A stretch of 64,000 bases of DNA from JAGVGT01 sp963807225 (GTDB lineage Bacteria > Desulfobacterota > Desulfobulbia > Desulfobulbales > JAGXFP01): positions 1,054,001 through 1,118,000 of the forward strand of contig CAWEAD010000005.1 of NCBI GenBank assembly GCA_963807225.1, given 5' to 3'. The notes beneath the pieces are model-generated. The model saw only the letters and a list, made by a program, of their open reading frames with translations. It had not been told where the DNA came from and searched no databases. Below are positions 60,346-64,000 of the stretch, piece by piece. Position 1 is the first letter of the stretch. Each line of letters opens with the position of its first letter. Position numbers and translations under genes: made by a program.

Positions 60346-61893
60346 TTAGAAGGCGGCGTTCAGGATAAAGAAGACCGTATGATCCAGGCCGTAGTCGTAG
60401 CCCTGGTCTTTCAGGTAGGAAGTGCCCTCGATCCGCAGTGAAACATTGGCCCGGATCTGGGTCCGGCAACCCAGCTTGAGGATATCCCGGTCTTTTTCTC
60501 CTTCCAGAATCAGATAATCAGGCAACCCCTCCAGTTTGAGGCTTTCATAGCGGAGGAAGGGAATCAGCCAGGGGTAGACAAAATAATAGGCCTCGGCGAA
60601 CCAGGTGGTCGAATCCACCGCGGCATCGCCCTGGCCTCCTCCGTACATGGTGTCAAGATAGCCATAAGGGTTCTTGTTCCGGCCCAGCATATAGCCGAGA
60701 TTCAGGGAGAAATCCTTGTAATTGCCGGTAAAACCGGCGCCAAGGCGCCAGAAGTCGTCGTATTCGATATGGAAGGTGTGGGCCCCCACGGTGTGCGGGT
60801 TGGTGGAAACGCCCGGATCGACGTCCCAGAGCAGCGTGGTGATCCGGCCCCGGCCGGAATAGCCGAAGAGCGAGAAAAGCAGGCTGTCGTCCCGCCAGTA
60901 ATCGGTCGGGGCCGTTTTTTGGGTGAGGTCGCCGGCGCCGGAGCCGTCGAAGCCGATCCCGCCGAATTTATAGACCAGTCCGCCATAAAAATCCTTGGAG
61001 TCGGTGTTGGCCCCGGAGCCCAGGAAAAAAACCGAGTCTTCCGGCGGCGAGTACATCGGATTGGTGATATTGCCGTTGACCACCCCGAAATAATAGAGCC
61101 ACTTTCGGCCGAAACCGTTGAGCTCCAGACCGGTCTGGGGCTGGAGGACGAAGCTGTTGCCCTCGAAGTCTTTCAGGACCGTACCCTGGACATAGGTGAG
61201 GCCATCGAGATTCAGGAGCAGACTCGGCATGCTCCAGCCGTTGAGCAGATAGTTGAGAAAGCCCATTTTCTGCTCTTCCCGGGCGTTGAAAAGGCCCAGG
61301 GTGTGCATGCCCACCGAGCCGATCTGCAGGTTAACCAGGTTTTCCGGCCCGAACAGGTCTTCAAACTGGAGCCAGGCCTTGATCATCAGCCAGGAATAGG
61401 TTTCGTCCGAGGAGAAATCTTCCTGGACGAAACGCAGGTCGCCGTAGGCGGAGATGTGGTCGTCCAGGGCGCCGGCCCAGGCGGTCTCGATCTCGTGCGG
61501 CATCAGGAATTTGAGGTCGGCTTCTTCTTCGCCGGTGTAGGGGTCTGTACCGGGTTCAGTGTCCCATTCGCCAATCCAGGTGGTGATGAAGGAGATCGGT
61601 GAGGTCATGGACAGCCGGTTGGGCCAGAGCGCTGCGGGCCAGAGCTTCTTGTAGACCTCGTCGCCGAGATCGATCTGTTCCTCCTTGCGCAGTACCTCGT
61701 CGTCAGTGAATTTGTAGCCGTTGAGCCGGAAGGCCTCGCCCACCGGATTTAAGCGGGGGTAGGCTATGTGGCAGGTGGTGCAGCCGGTTTTATACTGGCG
61801 GGCGAAGGTGGGCATGGCCTCGCTGTCGGGACTGCCGCAGAAAGTGCTGAAAACCGCCAGGAGCGCCGCTCCCGCAAAATGAGGCAATTTCAT
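60346..61893 (-). CDS. Cyc2-like outer-membrane porin-cytochrome fusion
   Basis: 515 aa from ATG 61891-61893, with GGAGGG 7 nt upstream; the frame is open further but the signal peptide begins here. After the signal, MPTFARQYKTGCTTCHIAYP and RLNPVGEAFRLNGYKF give one haem c (CTTCH, 38-42) just after cleavage. The remaining 450 residues alternate aromatic and polar strands with short turns and end in VFFILNAAF, an outer-membrane barrel. This plan and the FARQ-CxxCH-FPxLNxFG-like start match Cyc2, the Fe(II)-oxidising fused porin-cytochrome. Sequence identity cannot be measured here, so function is inferred. It is the first gene of the operon. Confidence 0.82.
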   Translation of the reverse strand: MKLPHFAGAALLAVFSTFCGSPDSEAMPTFARQYKTGCTTCHIAYPRLNPVGEAFRLNGYKFTDDEVLRKEEQIDLGDEVYKKLWPAALWPNRLSMTSPISFITTWIGEWDTEPGTDPYTGEEEADLKFLMPHEIETAWAGALDDHISAYGDLRFVQEDFSSDETYSWLMIKAWLQFEDLFGPENLVNLQIGSVGMHTLGLFNAREEQKMGFLNYLLNGWSMPSLLLNLDGLTYVQGTVLKDFEGNSFVLQPQTGLELNGFGRKWLYYFGVVNGNITNPMYSPPEDSVFFLGSGANTDSKDFYGGLVYKFGGIGFDGSGAGDLTQKTAPTDYWRDDSLLFSLFGYSGRGRITTLLWDVDPGVSTNPHTVGAHTFHIEYDDFWRLGAGFTGNYKDFSLNLGYMLGRNKNPYGYLDTMYGGGQGDAAVDSTTWFAEAYYFVYPWLIPFLRYESLKLEGLPDYLILEGEKDRDILKLGCRTQIRANVSLRIEGTSYLKDQGYDYGLDHTVFFILNAAF

Positions 61894-62084
61894 CTTCCGC
61901 CCTCCAGTGAATTTTCCGAGCCGATTGCCGCGCCTTATTCTCTCAGCTCTCGTCCTCAAGCTTCAGGGTGATTTGATGTGCCGACGTACGCAAAGGAGCA
62001 AAGCCAGCTTGAACCCCACGGCCGGAAATCCCCCCGGGCAAAGGCACTAAACCGCTGTCGCATTATTGAACAACAGATATATAA

Positions 62085-62114
62085 AGCATAGAGGGGAAGT
62101 CGGAGCATAGTCAA
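62085..62114 (-). promoter_or_regulatory. Sigma-70-like promoter of the porin-cytochrome operon
   Basis: On the minus strand TTGACT (62109-62114) and TATGCT (62085-62090) are 18 bp apart. The transcript would begin near 62078, leaving a 5' leader of about 185 nt, long enough for a regulatory RNA; I cannot assign it to a known riboswitch. Confidence 0.5.
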
Positions 62115-62259
62115 AGAACTTTTAGCAGTGAATAACGTGCACCATCCCGGCCGTTTTGGTGGCGAGACTGGTGGTGATGATGGGGCAGGGTCCGGGCCAG
62201 GCCCGCCTTACCGACAGGTAACCATTTGTCCTCCGGCAGCTGCTCAGTTGATGATCGGC

Positions 62260-62694
62260 TCAGCCCCAGGCCCAAAACTCTCCGCTCAACTCCCGGATTA
62301 CAGATTGCTGCTCGGCCGATAATTCGCAAAACGGCGAGTTGTCGTAGGTGGTGTCGCGGTTTTCCACTACCAGGACCATGGCGTCCTCGCTCAGGGCGTG
62401 GTGGTGCCAGACTGCCCGTTTAACGTTGTATAGCTTGCGGGGTTCCAGGGCTTGGGCGTGGATCTTCGTAACCCGCTCATCTCCTTCGCCCACGAAAAGG
62501 AGGCAGCGCCCCCGGAGCAGCACGAAGACCTCGTCGGTTTCGTTGTGGCGCTGCATTCGGGTGAGGTTCTCCGGCCGCAGCTCTTCGGCGAAGTTGAGCA
62601 CCGCCACCCGCCAGGTCTCGAAATCCACCAGGGGCCGGTAGCCGGGGCCGGTGTGTTCTTGCACTTCCAGGAGTTTTTCGCTGATAGATTTCAT
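62260..62694 (-). CDS. Cupin-fold protein
   Basis: 144 aa. The pattern RMQRHNETDEVFVLLRGRCLLFVG, then LYNVKRAVWHHHALSEDAMVLVVEN is a small cupin barrel; histidines in QRHNETDE and WHHHAL could bind a metal. No signal peptide, so cytosolic. The exact reaction is unknown. It begins 2 bp after the lipase gene, so it is in the same operon. Confidence 0.8.
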   Translation of the reverse strand: MKSISEKLLEVQEHTGPGYRPLVDFETWRVAVLNFAEELRPENLTRMQRHNETDEVFVLLRGRCLLFVGEGDERVTKIHAQALEPRKLYNVKRAVWHHHALSEDAMVLVVENRDTTYDNSPFCELSAEQQSVIRELSGEFWAWG

Positions 62695-62696
62695 GT

Positions 62697-63424
62697 TTAT
62701 TCCGCCTGGTGCTGGAATGCACCGTGTCGCAGGAAATGAATGGTCTGGGTAATGGCCTGTCGATTCCGCATGATCAGCGGATGGGTGGCGTGAATGACCA
62801 GAAAATCGCGCATCCCGGCCAGTTTGGCCCGCTCAACCGACACCTTGCCGTCATTGGGACCGGGGATCAAGAGCGACAGCAGCGGATTGATCGAGCGGTC
62901 GCCGGTTATGATCCCCAGTTCGAAGGACGGTGGTCCCAAGCGGTTGGGCAGGCTATCCGGATCGGTGCCCATTTGGTGGCCGGCCGGGCCGTTGATCCAG
63001 TGGAAGATCCCGAAGTCTCCCAGCTTGTCCACTATCTCGCTGCCCCGGTTGGGGGGGAGAACATGACCACCCGGCCGATGGGCAACTCCGGATGGGCGCC
63101 GGCCAGGTAGCGGACGACGATGCCGCCCATGGAGTGGGTGACGAAATGGAGAGGAGCCGTATCGTTGCCCCGGCAGGCGAGGATCTGCGGCAAGACGAAG
63201 TTCTCGGCCAGATCGCCGACCGGGTGTGAGGTGGAGGGATAGGAAAGATTGCAGGTGCGAAAACCGGCTTCATCGAGAGCCCGGGCGGTTTTCGTCATCG
63301 AACGGCTGGTCCGGGCCAGGCCGTGCAGGAGAAACACCTTCGGTCGGGGAGCAGGCTGGTTGGCCACGGCGTCACCATTTATAAAAGTCAACAGCAGAGG
63401 GAGAAGAATGGCCAAACGTCTCAT
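62697..63424 (-). pseudogene. Alpha/beta-hydrolase (lipase-like), interrupted at a C7 run
   Basis: The 5' part encodes a signal peptide (LAILLPLLLTFINGDAVA), VFLLHGLARTSRSM with the oxyanion HG motif, and HFVTHSMGGIVVRYL with the nucleophile elbow. Near 63051-63057 the frame is lost at a run of seven C on the minus strand (seven G on the plus strand); with eight it would read FSPPNRGSEIVDKLGDF and continue to the stop at 62697. The two parts are 130 and 111 codons and join at the right place, so one 242-aa exported lipase-like protein is intended. Sequencing error or slipped-strand phase variation could explain the break. It overlaps the upstream YjdF gene by 4 bp (ATGA). Confidence 0.75.
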
Positions 63425-64000
63425 TCAGCGGCCGGGCCTTGGTCCGGTCGGGCCAGCCAGAAGGCGGCCAGGGAGCAGACGGCGCCCAGAGTATCGGCCA
63501 GCATGTCCTTCTGGGCGTCCCAGATGTCGCCCTGGGAACCGAGGAACTCGATTCCGGCGTTGCCGCCGGCGGTGACCGCGAACCACCATTCGATGATCTC
63601 ATAGCCGGCCGCCACGCTCATGACCATGAACAAGCCCAGAAAGGTGGCCAGGATCGGGCCGCACCAGCCTTTCCTGGTGGCCAGTTCGGCCATGGCGAAG
63701 GCGAAGAAGCCGACGGAGAAATGGCCGACGCGGTCGAAATGGTTGCGTTCGGCGCCGAGCAGCTCGGTGACCCAACCGAATGGTACGTTGGCGAAGGTAT
63801 AGTGGCCGCCCACCGTATGCCAGAAGAGCCAGACCGCCATCAGGCTGTAGGCCTGGTTACTGAAGCGAAAGTGGTGGAAAGTGACGACCAGGGCGGCGAA
63901 GATGAGCACCACCGGGATCACCTCGGCGATCCAGACCTCGCGGGAGACCGGAGCTATCCCCAGAACGATGAAGAAAACCGTGAAAACCGCACCCAGGAAA
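63421..64000 (-). CDS. DUF2238/YjdF membrane protein (start outside window)
   Basis: The gene enters from the right edge; at least 192 codons are visible. Hydrophobic helices and the motif AVWLFWHTVGGHYTFANVPFG, RNHFDRVGHFSVGFF and GYEIIEWW match the DUF2238 (YjdF) family of integral membrane proteins of unknown function. An internal ATG at 63921 lies within a conserved part, so the true start is further upstream. The stop overlaps the lipase start. Confidence 0.85.
   Translation of the reverse strand, partial: FLGAVFTVFFIVLGIAPVSREVWIAEVIPVVLIFAALVVTFHHFRFSNQAYSLMAVWLFWHTVGGHYTFANVPFGWVTELLGAERNHFDRVGHFSVGFFAFAMAELATRKGWCGPILATFLGLFMVMSVAAGYEIIEWWFAVTAGGNAGIEFLGSQGDIWDAQKDMLADTLGAVCSLAAFWLARPDQGPAAE

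Noticed and set aside
61894..62084. c-di-GMP riboswitch in the leader of the porin-cytochrome operon
   Set aside because: ACGCAAAGG and GCAAAGCC fragments occur but on the opposite strand to the operon and without the paired first core.
1..64000. tRNA, rRNA, CRISPR, insertion sequences and prophage
   Set aside because: No tRNA T-loop motifs in context, no spaced repeats, and no transposase, integrase or phage structural gene were found on either strand by eye.

Overview
The window is GC-rich chromosomal DNA from a bacterium that looks like a respiratory member of the Desulfobacterota (Desulfuromonadia or Desulfobulbia type). This is inferred from gene content: c7-type triheme cytochromes, many PAS/GAF hybrid histidine kinases, a PPDK-like PEP/pyruvate-binding protein, the UPF0280 / TIGR04282 / TIGR04283 set, DUF748, DUF3187, SYLF and DUF2318 proteins. 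I see no rRNA, tRNA, CRISPR array, transposase or prophage; the window reads as core and respiratory chromosome.

Layout. (1) 1-9013, minus strand: a continuous terminal-oxidase array. In transcription order it is an Rrf2 regulator with three cysteines, an AAA+ ATPase (TAATG overlap), DUF4492, cydA, cydB, a 30-aa CydX-like peptide, ccoN, a ccoO with an extra cytochrome c domain, ccoQ, a stand-alone CcoP N-terminal helix protein, and ccoG running off the left edge. (2) 9014-14003, plus strand: a small membrane protein (probably frameshifted), TusA, a DsrE-like protein, a GAF/PAS hybrid kinase and a triheme c7 cytochrome closed by a perfect 23-bp terminator. (3) 14239-24854: an unrecognised 740-aa helical protein, TrmJ-like methyltransferase, a candidate small RNA, RNase R, a Rel/SpoT homologue whose synthetase active site looks destroyed, and a second hybrid kinase. 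(4) 25058-37570: lipoprotein, Crp/Fnr regulator, phosphopantetheinyl transferase, CvpA, two glycosyltransferase-like proteins, UPF0280, a GGDEF-EAL protein, DUF748, DUF3187, GlpQ and a short GlpD. (5) 37661-51817: SYLF protein, RdgB, AroK, AroC, GlgA, GAPDH, a PAS-GGDEF cyclase, the 1419-aa PPDK-like protein, RlmA-type methyltransferase, a ferredoxin-like protein and YheU. (6) 51945-55746: a multi-PAS hybrid kinase next to a second triheme c7 cytochrome, repeating the kinase/cytochrome pair of region 2. (7) 56151-61893, minus strand: an unusual electron-transfer operon, described below. (8) 62260-64000: a cupin, a frameshifted lipase and a YjdF/DUF2238 membrane protein cut by the right edge.

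The most interesting region is 56151-61893. A Cyc2-like outer-membrane barrel with one N-terminal haem c is followed by a periplasmic type-1 copper cupredoxin, a membrane protein fusing a CuA-type cupredoxin domain to a NapH/NosR-like polyferredoxin, a CuA-type cupredoxin fused to cytochrome c, and a DUF2318 lipoprotein. There is no oxidase subunit I nearby. Together they could form a wire from the outer surface through the periplasm to the inner membrane. I do not recognise this gene set as a described system. Its function (Fe(II) or other extracellular oxidation, or metal reduction) is inference.

Three genes (9444-9688, 56151-56637, 62697-63424) each need a one-base correction to read through. 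Two of these breaks fall in homopolymer runs, so sequencing error is as likely as true decay.
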